A DNA stretch of 64,000 nt, taken from Massilia norwichensis. GTDB taxonomy: Bacteria > Pseudomonadota > Gammaproteobacteria > Burkholderiales > Burkholderiaceae_D. Shown here piece after piece: positions 29,257 through 37,328 of the stretch. The notes under the pieces are model-generated. The model ran no database searches. It was given only the letters and a program-made list of their open reading frames with translations, and was not told the DNA's origin. The position numbers and the translations under genes were made by a program. The stretch covers positions 124,001 through 188,000 of the forward strand of contig NZ_JANUGX010000001.1 of NCBI RefSeq assembly GCF_024753245.1. Direction: 5' to 3'. The first letter of the stretch is position 1; every line of letters starts with the position of its first letter.

Positions 29257-30060
29257 TCAGATGTATTTGACGGCCAGCGAACTGGCCTCGATCAGCAGCA
29301 GCACGAACAGCAGCCGCAGCGCGCCGGGCTGCACGTTCGAGCGGTGGCGGCGCCGGTGGCGCAGCATGTCCAGGATCGCCGCGCTCGGGATCACCGCGAC
29401 CGCAAGGCCGAACAGCACCGTCTTGAACACGAAACCGAGGGTCACGGTCGGATCGAACACGCGCCCCACGGTGCGGGTGTAATCGCTCAGGCCCCAGGGC
29501 GACAGCCCGTACACGTTCAGGTAGGCCAGCACCAGCACGATCACGCTGCTCACCATCGCCAAGCTCAGCACCGAGAAGGCGTTCGCGATCACCTGCGGCA
29601 CCAGGTCGCGGCGCACGCGGCGCAGGGTTGCCTCGGCGGCGTCGCCGGGCGCCACGCCGCTCGCCGCCAGCCCCATCGCATTGGCGTCGAAGGCCATGCC
29701 CGCGCGCAGGGCCGCGAACAGCGCCGCCGACAAGGGCAGCAGCTCCAGCACCAGCACCCGCACCATCATCTCCAGCGCGAAGCCGGACAGGCCGTAGCTC
29801 TGCGCCGTCACCAGCACGATGCGGATGATGACCAGGCTGACCAGCGCCGTCAGCAGCGTGAACCAGGGCAGCACCGCCCAGGTGCTGGTGTAGATGTAGG
29901 TGGAGGTCGCGTGCCGGTTGTCGCGGTGCCAGATGGACGGCGACATCGCCATCACCAGCGCGATCGCGCCCAGGTGCAGCATCCCCCACCAGCTGAGCAG
30001 CCAGCGCTTGATGCGCAGGCCCCAGTCGCGCGGCTTCAGGTAGATGAGCGAAGTGATCAT
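29257..30060 (-). CDS. MlaE-family ABC permease
   Basis: 267 residues with about five or six membrane segments, beginning with an amphipathic N-terminal helix (MITSLIYLKPRDWGLRIKRW). MlaE-type features include LVLELLPLSAALFAALRAGM (coupling region, where MlaE has GRSGA-like residues) and ATLRRVRRDLVPQVIANAFS. The sequence is divergent, with an insertion near residue 45-60. It would be the membrane part of a lipid transporter with the MCE protein downstream. It starts 42 bp after relA, so it may be co-transcribed with that gene. Confidence 0.85.
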   Translation of the reverse strand: MITSLIYLKPRDWGLRIKRWLLSWWGMLHLGAIALVMAMSPSIWHRDNRHATSTYIYTSTWAVLPWFTLLTALVSLVIIRIVLVTAQSYGLSGFALEMMVRVLVLELLPLSAALFAALRAGMAFDANAMGLAASGVAPGDAAEATLRRVRRDLVPQVIANAFSVLSLAMVSSVIVLVLAYLNVYGLSPWGLSDYTRTVGRVFDPTVTLGFVFKTVLFGLAVAVIPSAAILDMLRHRRRHRSNVQPGALRLLFVLLLIEASSLAVKYI

Positions 30061-30102
30061 ATGGACATGATACAGATTCGGCGGGGTGTTCCCCCAGCCG
30101 TA

Positions 30103-32346
30103 TCAGGTTCTGCGCGCTTCCTGCACGCCGCTCACCTCGCCGATCGCCGCCAGCGCCTTCTGCAGCTGCCCGGTCGAGCCGATCTCCGCGGTGAACACCA
30201 TGCGCGCCGCGCCCTTGCTGCTCTGGGTGTTCACGCCGATCACATTGATCTTCTCGCGCGCCAGCACCTCGGAGATGTCGCGCAGCAGGCCCTGGCGGTC
30301 CGACGCCAGGATGAAGATGTCGATCGGGTACACCGTTTCCTTGTCGGCGCGGCCCCAGTCGGTCTCGATCACCCGCTCCGGCGCCTTGGACGCCATCTCG
30401 CCGAAGTTCTTGCAGCTGGCGCGGTGGATGGACACGCCCTTTCCGCGCGTGACGAAGCCGACGATCGGGTCCGGCGGCGCCGGTTTGCAGCACTTGGCCA
30501 GCATGGTCAGCATGCCTTCGCTGCCGACCACCAGCACGCCCGATTTCGCGCCCTGCTCGACGCTCGAGGCGCGGCTCTTGTTGACCACCGCCGCATCCTC
30601 GGGCGGCGGGTTGTCGGCCGGGTCGTGCAGCGCGGCTTCGACGTGGCGCAGGCTGAATTTCTCCTTGCCGACCGCGATGAACAAATCGTCCACCTTGGCG
30701 AAGCCGAGCTTGTGCGCCAGCGCTTCCAGGTTGACCGCGGTCTTGCCTTCGCGCTGCAGCGATTTTTCGACCAGCGCGCGGCCGTGGGTCAGGGTCTCGG
30801 CCAGTTCCTGCGCGTGGAACCAGGCGCGGATCTTGGTGCGGGTCCGGCTCGACACCGTGTAGCCGGGGCTGAGCCAGTCGCGCGAGGGTCCCGCGCTGCC
30901 CGCCGGTCCCTTGGCGGTGATGATCTCGCAGGTCTGGCCGTTCTTCAGCGCCGTGTTCAGCGGCACCATGACGCCGTCGATCTTGGCGCCGCGGCAGCGG
31001 TGCCCGACCTCGCTGTGCAGGTGGTAGGCGAAGTCGATCGGCGTGGCGCCCTGCGGCAGCTCGAGCACGCGCGCCTGCGGGGTCAGCACGAAGATGCGGT
31101 CGTCCAGCGTGGCCGACTTCAGCTTCTCGACCCATTCGCGCTGCAGGTCTTCCTGGCCGGCGACGGCATCGGCCACGACGTCGCTCTTCCAGGCCAGCAG
31201 CTGGCGCAGCCAGGCGATCTTCTCGTCGTACTGCTGGCTCTTGAAGTTGGAGCCGCCCTCTTCCTTGTAGCGCCAGTGCGCGGCCACGCCGTACTCCGCG
31301 AAGTTGTGCATCTCCTGGGTGCGGATCTGCACTTCGAGTGGCCGCCCGTCCTCGGCGGTGACGACCGTGTGCAGCGACTGGTAGCCGTTCGGCTTCGGGC
31401 GCGAGATGTAGTCGTCGAACTCCTTCGGGATCGGGGTCCAGATATTGTGGACCACGCCCAGCACCGTGTAGCAGGTCTTGACGTCGGCGACGATCACGCG
31501 GAAGGCGCGCACATCGTACAGCGAGCTGAAGTCGAGCTCCTTGCCGCGCATCTTCTTCCAGATGCTGTAGATGTGCTTGGGCCGGCCGCTGACCTCGGCG
31601 CGGATCGAAGCAGCGGCCAGCTCCGTCTCCAGGCGCTCGATCGAGGATTGCACGAAGCTCTCGCGCAGCATGCGCTTCTCTTCGAGCATCTTGGCGATGC
31701 GCTTGTAGGTTTCCGGCTCCATCATCCGGAACGACAGGTCTTCCAGCTCCCACTTGAGCTGGAAGATGCCGAGCCGGTTGGCCAGCGGCGCGTACAGATC
31801 CAGCACCTCGCTGCCGTAGTTGCGGGTCAGCTCGTCGAAGCGTTTCTGCTCCGCGAAATAACGCAGGGTGGTGACGCAGGACGCCAGCCGCACCAGCACC
31901 ACGCGCATGTCCGAGGCCATCGCCAGCAGCATCTTGCGCAGGGTTTCGACCTGCGCCATCGCTTGCTGGGCGGCGTTCTTGCCGCGTCCGACCGGTGCCT
32001 GCGCGGCGGTCAGGTCGCGCAAGCGGATCAGCTGGTGCACGCCATGCACCATGTCGGCGACTTCCTTGCCGAAGCGGTCTTCGAGCTTTTCGGCGACCAG
32101 CGGCTCGAGCAGGCACAGCTCGAACAGCAGGCCGGCGATGCGCGTCTCGGCATCCGAGCGCAGCACCGCGAGCGTGACCGCGACGCCGAGCGAGAACTCG
32201 AAGGCGCTCTGGCCGGACGAGGCGTGACGTTCGCCGTAGGCTTCCTGGACAAAGTCGAGCGCCGCCCGCACCCGCGACAGGTCCGCCGGGCCGAGGCCCT
32301 GGACCAGCCGGGTGGTGGCGTCGCCGAGCGCGGCAATCGAGACCAT
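30103..32346 (-). CDS. relA: GTP pyrophosphokinase RelA
   Basis: A 747-residue stringent-response enzyme that makes (p)ppGpp from ATP and GTP or GDP on stalled ribosomes. The hydrolase domain (about 40-190) has lost its catalytic His-Asp pair (RIAGLLFELCLLEP replaces the LLHDxxEDT pattern), so it is synthetase-only. The synthetase domain (about 240-380) retains SGRPKHIYSIWKKMRGKELD, RPKPNGYQSLHTVV and EVQIRTQEMHNFAEYGVAAH. The TGS domain (about 415-475), the zinc-finger region with CCKPAPPDPIVGF, and the C-terminal ACT domain are all present. ridA lies 15 bp upstream. Confidence 0.96.
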   Translation of the reverse strand: MVSIAALGDATTRLVQGLGPADLSRVRAALDFVQEAYGERHASSGQSAFEFSLGVAVTLAVLRSDAETRIAGLLFELCLLEPLVAEKLEDRFGKEVADMVHGVHQLIRLRDLTAAQAPVGRGKNAAQQAMAQVETLRKMLLAMASDMRVVLVRLASCVTTLRYFAEQKRFDELTRNYGSEVLDLYAPLANRLGIFQLKWELEDLSFRMMEPETYKRIAKMLEEKRMLRESFVQSSIERLETELAAASIRAEVSGRPKHIYSIWKKMRGKELDFSSLYDVRAFRVIVADVKTCYTVLGVVHNIWTPIPKEFDDYISRPKPNGYQSLHTVVTAEDGRPLEVQIRTQEMHNFAEYGVAAHWRYKEEGGSNFKSQQYDEKIAWLRQLLAWKSDVVADAVAGQEDLQREWVEKLKSATLDDRIFVLTPQARVLELPQGATPIDFAYHLHSEVGHRCRGAKIDGVMVPLNTALKNGQTCEIITAKGPAGSAGPSRDWLSPGYTVSSRTRTKIRAWFHAQELAETLTHGRALVEKSLQREGKTAVNLEALAHKLGFAKVDDLFIAVGKEKFSLRHVEAALHDPADNPPPEDAAVVNKSRASSVEQGAKSGVLVVGSEGMLTMLAKCCKPAPPDPIVGFVTRGKGVSIHRASCKNFGEMASKAPERVIETDWGRADKETVYPIDIFILASDRQGLLRDISEVLAREKINVIGVNTQSSKGAARMVFTAEIGSTGQLQKALAAIGEVSGVQEARRT

Positions 32347-32361
32347 GCAGCTCCCTGTTTC

Positions 32362-32712
32362 TTACGGCATGGCCGCGACGATGACGATCTCGACCAGGCA
32401 AGCCGGGTTCGCCAGTTTCGCTTCGACGGTGGCGCGCGGCGGGGTGTGGCCTTGCGCGACCCAGGCGTCCCAGACTTCGTTCATGCCGGCGAAGTGCTCC
32501 ATGCTCGAGATGTAGATCTGGCAGCTCAGGATGCGGGTCTTGTCGCTGCCGACTTCCGCCAGCAGGCGGTCGACGTGGCCCAGCACCTCGCGGGTCTGGC
32601 CGACGATGTCCTGGGTGGTGTCTTCGGCGATCTGGCCGGCCAGGTAGATGGTGCCGTTATGGATCGCGGTTTCGGACAGGCGCTTGCCTACGTGCAGACG
32701 TTGGATTTCCAT
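32362..32712 (-). CDS. RidA-family enamine/imine deaminase
   Basis: A 116-residue YjgF/YER057c/UK114 protein. Members hydrolyse reactive 2-aminoacrylate and other enamines released by PLP enzymes. The key arginine is Arg93 in TPPRATVEAKL, and IYLAGQIAEDTTQDIVGQTR gives the typical N-terminal strand and turn. It is slightly shorter than canonical RidA (about 128) and belongs to a paralogous subgroup, so the exact substrate is unsure. It sits between an alpha/beta hydrolase gene and relA on one apparent transcript. Confidence 0.88.
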   Translation of the reverse strand: MEIQRLHVGKRLSETAIHNGTIYLAGQIAEDTTQDIVGQTREVLGHVDRLLAEVGSDKTRILSCQIYISSMEHFAGMNEVWDAWVAQGHTPPRATVEAKLANPACLVEIVIVAAMP

Positions 32713-32726
32713 ATTTCCTTGCTTCC

Positions 32727-32755
32727 TTGGGCTCCCGCCTGCGCGGGAGCGACGT
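32727..32755. repeat. single arm of the CCCGCCTGCGCGGG repeat
   Basis: TTGGGCTCCCGCCTGCGCGG onward to GAGCGACGT matches the second arm of the pair at 5214-5245 at most positions. It fills the gap between the hydrolase stop codon (32756-32758) and the ridA start. The internal CTCCCGC/GCGGGAG palindrome could form a hairpin in the intercistronic RNA. Confidence 0.7.
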
Positions 32756-33634
32756 TTAGTTGATCAAAAAATCGCGCACGATCGCAATCTGCGATGCGTG
32801 CATCAGGGTCGGCGCATGGCCGACGCCGGGAATCTCGGCCAGTTGCGGCTTCGGTCCGCGGCGCGTCATCTCTTCCGCCGTCGCGCGCGACAGCAGGTCG
32901 GACAGTTCGCCGCGGATCAGCAGCGTCGGGCAGCGGATCGCATCGAAGGCGCCCCACAGCGCCGCCTGGTCCTGGGCGGCGCGCTCCGGGGTGATCGCGG
33001 CGAAGGGCTTGGCCAGGCCCAGGTCGTAGTGGCGCACCCAGGCGCCGCCGGGCTCCTGCACCAGCACGTCGCTGGCCAGTTTGTGCCATTCTTCATCGCT
33101 GTGCGGACCGAAGGAGGTCGACACCTCTTTCACGAAGCGCGCACCCTCTTCGAAGCTGGCAAAGCGCACATCCTGGCCGATGTAGTCGCCGATGCGCGCC
33201 ATCGCCGCGCCGTCCAGCACCGGCCCGATATCGTTCAGCACCAGGCGGCGGATCGGGTTGCCCTCGAGCGAAGCCAGGATCATGCCGATCAGGCCACCCA
33301 TCGAGGTGCCGACCCAGTGCACCGTGCCCTCCTCGTTGTTGGCCGTCACGCGTGCGATCAAGGTCACCATGTCGGCCACGTATTGCGGCACGACGTAGAG
33401 ATTGGGGTCGCGCAGCCGATCCGAACGACCGCGGCCCGCGACGTCGGGACAGACCACGCGGTAGCGGTCGCTCATGGCACTCGCCAGCGCATCGAAGTCG
33501 TCGGCCACGCGGGTCACGCCGTGCACGCACACCAGTACCTGCGGATTGGCGGGATCGCCCCACTCCTTGTAGGCCATACGGTGCAGGCCGGCCGGCGAAC
33601 TGCATTGCACGCTCTTCAGCCTCGGTTCGCCCAT
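32756..33634 (-). CDS. alpha/beta hydrolase
   Basis: A 292-residue alpha/beta-hydrolase fold enzyme. The oxyanion segment is CVHGVTR near residue 38. The nucleophile elbow VGTSMGGLIGM places Ser111 as the nucleophile. GRGRSDRLRDP near residue 67 and a terminal GVGHAPTLM (His273) complete a plausible catalytic triad. The lid region (about 135-215) is helical. The substrate is unknown; esterase or C-C hydrolase activities are both possible in this family. It is the first gene of the run towards ridA and relA, and divergent from the hydroxybutyrate dehydrogenase gene. Confidence 0.88.
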   Translation of the reverse strand: MGEPRLKSVQCSSPAGLHRMAYKEWGDPANPQVLVCVHGVTRVADDFDALASAMSDRYRVVCPDVAGRGRSDRLRDPNLYVVPQYVADMVTLIARVTANNEEGTVHWVGTSMGGLIGMILASLEGNPIRRLVLNDIGPVLDGAAMARIGDYIGQDVRFASFEEGARFVKEVSTSFGPHSDEEWHKLASDVLVQEPGGAWVRHYDLGLAKPFAAITPERAAQDQAALWGAFDAIRCPTLLIRGELSDLLSRATAEEMTRRGPKPQLAEIPGVGHAPTLMHASQIAIVRDFLIN

Positions 33635-33770
33635 GCCTCCTCCCTCTCGTCTCGTGTGTCTTGAATGGCCGCCAACATTTTAACCGGCGAAGCGATTAGA
33701 ATTCTACCAAGTCCGGCCGCGACAGACCGACACAGTTTTCAATTCCCAACTTCTGACGATGAGGTAGTCC

Positions 33771-34565
33771 ATGAAATCCACTATGTTAAGCGGCAAGACC
33801 GCCCTGGTAACCGGCTCGACCTCGGGCATCGGCCTGGGCATCGCCCGCGCGCTCGCCGAACAGGGCGCGAATATCGTGTTCAACGGCTTCGGCGACGCCC
33901 AGCAGATCGAGAAGCTGTACACCGACATCGGCCAGGAATTCGGCGTGCGCACCGCTTACCATAACGCCGACATGTCCAAGCCGGACCAGATCGAAGCCAT
34001 GATGCGCTTCGCGGCCGAAAAATTCGGCGGTGTCGACATCCTCGTCAACAATGCCGGCATCCAGCACGTCGCCAACGTCGACGAATTCCCGACCGAGAAG
34101 TGGGACGCCATCATCGCCATCAACCTGACCTCGGCCTTCCACACCACCCGCCTGGCCCTGCCCGGCATGAAGCAGAAGAACTGGGGCCGCATCATCAACC
34201 TGGCCTCGGTGCACGGCCTGGTGGGCTCTGCCGGCAAGTCGGCCTACGTGGCGGCCAAGCACGGCCTGGTCGGCTTCACCAAGGTCACGGCGCTGGAGAA
34301 CGCGCACAGCGGCGTGACCTGCAATGCGATCTGCCCGGGCTGGGTGCTGACCCCGCTGGTGCAGAAGCAGGTCGACGACCGCGCCGCCCGCGACGGCATG
34401 AGCAACGAGCAGGCCAAGAAGGCGCTGCTGAGTGAAAAGCAGCCGTCCGGCGAATTCGTCACACCGGAAGAACTGGGCGCGCTGGCCGTGTTCTTCTGCT
34501 CGCCGGCCGCCGACCAGGTGCGCGGCGTGGCCTGGAACATGGATGGCGGCTGGGCTGCGCAGTAA
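33771..34565 (+). CDS. bdhA: 3-hydroxybutyrate dehydrogenase
   Basis: A 264-residue short-chain dehydrogenase oxidising (R)-3-hydroxybutyrate to acetoacetate with NAD+. The cofactor motif is TGSTSGIGLGIA (residues 14-25), followed by NNAG (93-96). The catalytic set is Ser146, Tyr159 and Lys163 in SVHGLVGSAGKSAYVAAKHG. The motif NAICPGWVLTPLVQKQ is characteristic of this enzyme rather than of FabG. GAGGTAG precedes the ATG. It fits polyhydroxybutyrate turnover together with the CoA-transferase genes at 55.8-57.1 kb. Confidence 0.93.
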   Translation: MKSTMLSGKTALVTGSTSGIGLGIARALAEQGANIVFNGFGDAQQIEKLYTDIGQEFGVRTAYHNADMSKPDQIEAMMRFAAEKFGGVDILVNNAGIQHVANVDEFPTEKWDAIIAINLTSAFHTTRLALPGMKQKNWGRIINLASVHGLVGSAGKSAYVAAKHGLVGFTKVTALENAHSGVTCNAICPGWVLTPLVQKQVDDRAARDGMSNEQAKKALLSEKQPSGEFVTPEELGALAVFFCSPAADQVRGVAWNMDGGWAAQ

Positions 34566-34587
34566 TCCCAAGCTCCCCTTCAACAGG

Positions 34588-34614
34588 GCGGCGCCACCTG
34601 CGCCGCTTTTTTTT
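34588..34614 (+). terminator. rho-independent terminator after bdhA
   Basis: GCGGCG (34588-34593) pairs with CGCCGC (34601-34606), followed by eight T. It lies 22 bp after the stop codon. The stem is short but the T tract is strong. Confidence 0.85.
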
Positions 34615-34624
34615 CGTCGATTTC

Positions 34625-34701
34625 TAGAATATTCGGTCTAGGCAGCGCTGCGCTATTGACTCGGCGATAACATACGCCTCAATATAGACATCATTGTCTA
34701 T
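34625..34701. promoter_or_regulatory. two BlaI-type operator candidates before the TonB-dependent receptor gene
   Basis: ATAGACATCATTGTCTAT (34684-34701) is a perfect 7-4-7 dyad, 17 bp before the start codon. TAGAATATTCGGTCTA (34625-34640) is a weaker version with the same TAGA-N8-TCTA spacing, centred 60 bp further upstream. The same TAGACA-N4-TGTCTA motif occurs next to the BlaI/MecI-type regulator gene at 53.9 kb. Confidence 0.65.
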
Positions 34702-34718
34702 GTTTGAAGGATGCCTGC

Positions 34719-36878
34719 ATGCCGAACAAGTCGCTCGTCCTCGCCGCCCTCGCGGCCGCCCCGCTGGTGCACGCCCAGCAGATCCAGGCCACGCCCGAGG
34801 CGCCCGCCGCCGCCACGGCCCCGACGGTCGCCACGGTCGAGGTCAAGGCCGGCGCCGAGACGCTGCGCCGCAACGACAGCGCCAGCCGCACGGTGGTCGG
34901 GCACGAGGAACTGGTGAAGTACGGCGATGCCACGGTGCTGGATGCGCTCAAGCGCCTGCCCGGCGTGACCGTCGCCGGCAGCGCTGTGCGCATGCGCGGA
35001 CTGGGCAGCGGCTACACGCAGGTCCTGATCAACGGCGACCGCATGCCGCCCGGCTTCGACCTGGAAGCGTTGTCGCCCGATTCCATCGAGAAGATCGAAA
35101 TCGTGCGCGCCGCCACCGCCGAATACAGCACCGAATCCATTGCCGGCACCATCAACATCGTGCTGCGCAAGACCGGCGGCAAGGATGCCGCCGAAATCAA
35201 GCTGTCCGGCACCCGCGCACCGGACAACGATGGACAAGGACTCAGCGTCAGCAAATCGGGTAAGCCGGGCAAGCCGGGCGGCTTCGGCTATACCCTCGGC
35301 GCCAACCTGAACCACTGGACGCGCGAATACCGCCAGCGCGAACGCTTCACCACGCGCGACGCCGCCGGCGCCCTCACCGAACTGCGCGACACCGACACCC
35401 TGTTCCGCCAGCGCTTTACACTCATCAATGCGAACGCGCGCCTGAACTGGGCGCTGGCCGGCGGCGGCTCCCTGAGCTGGCAGAATTTCTACAATGGCGC
35501 GCGCAGTCGCGGGACGGAAGACAACCGCACCACGACCCTCGCCGGCCCCGACTACCCGCAGCCCTGGCTTCCGGTCGGCTGGAAGATCGACAGCGATAAC
35601 CTGCGTAGCGAGCTCGTGCTCGACCGGCGCTTCGACGACGGCGCCCGGCTGGACAGCAAGCTCGCGCTCGACATGTCGCGGGTGCGCCGCCAGATGCACC
35701 GCACCGGCTTTCGCGATCAGGAACTCGTGCTCGACACCTTCGATCAGGACCGCTTCCGCGAACACGAGATCATCACGACCGGCAAATACCTGGTGCCGCT
35801 GTTCGCGGGCCACGCCCTGGCCTTCGGCTGGGATGCGGGCCATGACCGCAACCGCCAGCAGAATCTGCGCATCGACCGCCCGCTGTCCAGCGCAACGCCG
35901 CTCGACGTCGACACCGGCTTTCGCGCCACCGTCGACCGCCTGGCCATCTACGGGCAGGACGAATGGGAGGTGCGCCCAGGCTGGTCGCTGTACCTGGGCG
36001 CGCGCTGGGAAGGCGTGCGCACGAATACCAGCGGCGATGCCTTCGCCCCGCTCAGCGCCAGCTACCACGTGTTCAGCCCCCTGATGCAGACCTTGTGGAA
36101 GATCCCCGGTTCGAAACAGGACCAGCTGCGCTTCGCCCTGACCCGCACCTACCGCGCGCCGACCATGCAGCAGTTGATCCCCGCCGTGTTCTACGCCAGC
36201 GTGAACACCGAGGTGTCCAGCGATTTCACCGGTAATCCCGGCCTGCGCCCGGAACTGGCGACCGGCATCGACGCCGCTTATGAGCACTATTTCAGCGTGG
36301 GCGGCCTGGTCTCGCTGAGCGCGACCAGCCGCGCGATCCACGACCTGATCCGCGCCCATACTCGCTACGATGGCACGCGCTGGGTCACGGCGCCGACCAA
36401 CCAGGGCCGCGCGCGGGTGCGCAGCCTGGCGCTGGAAACCAAGCTGCCGCTCAAGGCCCTCGGCGTCGGCTGGCCGCTCGAACTGCGCGCCAACGTCAGC
36501 CGCAACTGGTCGGCGGTGGACGCGGTGCCGGGTCCGGGCAACCGCCTCGACGCGCAGCCGCGCTGGTCGGGCAACCTCGGCGCCGACTACACCGGCGAGC
36601 GTCTCAGCGCCGGTGCCAGCTTCAACTTCGTGAGCGGCGGCTGGACCCGCAGCTCCGTTTACGAGTCGGCCTACGCCGGCGTGCGGCGCGACCTGGAGAC
36701 CTACGTCCTCTACAAGCTCGATCCCGAGCGCCAGCTGCGCTTCACCGCGCGCAACCTGCTGGCGCCGGACCACCTGCGCGGCAGCGTCTACGCGGACGCG
36801 CTTGGCACCACCGGACGCGATGCCGCGATCCCGACTTATCGCAGCCTGCGCCTGCAGTACGAACAGAAGTTCAAATAA
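34719..36878 (+). CDS. TonB-dependent outer-membrane receptor
   Basis: 719 residues. The signal peptide is MPNKSLVLAALAAAPLVHA. The plug domain spans about 40-165 (ASRTVVGHEELVKYGDATVL, LPGVTVAGSAVRMRGLGSGY, QVLINGDRMPPGFDLEALSP). The beta-barrel extends to a C-terminal strand SLRLQYEQKFK ending in an aromatic residue, as required for BAM insertion. No TonB box is obvious. The ligand is unknown; siderophores, peptides or sugars are possible. GAAGG is eight bases before the ATG; an in-frame TTG five codons earlier is less likely. It is likely controlled through the operators at 34625-34701. Confidence 0.9.
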   Translation: MPNKSLVLAALAAAPLVHAQQIQATPEAPAAATAPTVATVEVKAGAETLRRNDSASRTVVGHEELVKYGDATVLDALKRLPGVTVAGSAVRMRGLGSGYTQVLINGDRMPPGFDLEALSPDSIEKIEIVRAATAEYSTESIAGTINIVLRKTGGKDAAEIKLSGTRAPDNDGQGLSVSKSGKPGKPGGFGYTLGANLNHWTREYRQRERFTTRDAAGALTELRDTDTLFRQRFTLINANARLNWALAGGGSLSWQNFYNGARSRGTEDNRTTTLAGPDYPQPWLPVGWKIDSDNLRSELVLDRRFDDGARLDSKLALDMSRVRRQMHRTGFRDQELVLDTFDQDRFREHEIITTGKYLVPLFAGHALAFGWDAGHDRNRQQNLRIDRPLSSATPLDVDTGFRATVDRLAIYGQDEWEVRPGWSLYLGARWEGVRTNTSGDAFAPLSASYHVFSPLMQTLWKIPGSKQDQLRFALTRTYRAPTMQQLIPAVFYASVNTEVSSDFTGNPGLRPELATGIDAAYEHYFSVGGLVSLSATSRAIHDLIRAHTRYDGTRWVTAPTNQGRARVRSLALETKLPLKALGVGWPLELRANVSRNWSAVDAVPGPGNRLDAQPRWSGNLGADYTGERLSAGASFNFVSGGWTRSSVYESAYAGVRRDLETYVLYKLDPERQLRFTARNLLAPDHLRGSVYADALGTTGRDAAIPTYRSLRLQYEQKFK

Positions 36879-36934
36879 CACGGAAGCGCGATTCGTGGCA
36901 TGCTGGCGCCTTTGCAACGCTAGAAAGCAAGACC

Positions 36935-37315
36935 ATGACCGAACGCCTCGACGACTCGGCACTGCAGGACGCCTGCCTGGACCTGGCCCGGGTCGTGCTG
37001 GCCGCCGGCCACTCGCAGGTCTCGAACGACATCCTCGAGACCCTGGCCGACCGCTTCCAACGCGAAGTCGCCGACTTCGCACCCGGCATCGCCCGTGCCG
37101 GCCGCGACCCGAACCTGCTCACGCGCGCGGTCCATTACATCATCGACGCCCATGCCCTGCCCCTGATGGGCACCGACATGGAATGGTTCCGCCAGGCGCT
37201 GGTGTGCCTGGTCGAGCTGGCGGTGCCGGGGATCGCGCTGTCCGACCAGGGCGGCGCCTTCCTGCGCGACGTGCAGCTGGGGATCGAGCAGTCGCTGGGC
37301 GACCTGGAGGGCTGA
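36935..37315 (+). CDS. conserved-looking hypothetical protein
   Basis: 126 residues, all-helical in appearance, with no signal peptide or membrane segment. It starts MTERLDDSALQDACLDLARV and includes DRFQREVADFAPGIARAGRD and HYIIDAHALPLMGTDMEWFR. The base composition and codon positions match neighbouring genes, so it is probably real. I do not recognise a family. It lies 56 bp after the receptor gene on the same strand and could be its last co-transcribed partner. It is convergent with the chemoreceptor gene, 13 bp away. Confidence 0.7.
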   Translation: MTERLDDSALQDACLDLARVVLAAGHSQVSNDILETLADRFQREVADFAPGIARAGRDPNLLTRAVHYIIDAHALPLMGTDMEWFRQALVCLVELAVPGIALSDQGGAFLRDVQLGIEQSLGDLEG

Positions 37316-37328
37316 GGCCCGCCCTCGC

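Noticed and set aside
30103-32346. A bifunctional SpoT/Rel assignment for the ppGpp enzyme
   Set aside because: The His-Asp pair of the hydrolase domain is absent (LLFELCLLEP), so RelA is the better name.
28612-32763. A 1383-codon open frame antisense to relA and the MCE genes
   Set aside because: It spans several genuine genes on the other strand and shows the His/Arg/Gln-rich composition typical of antisense shadows.
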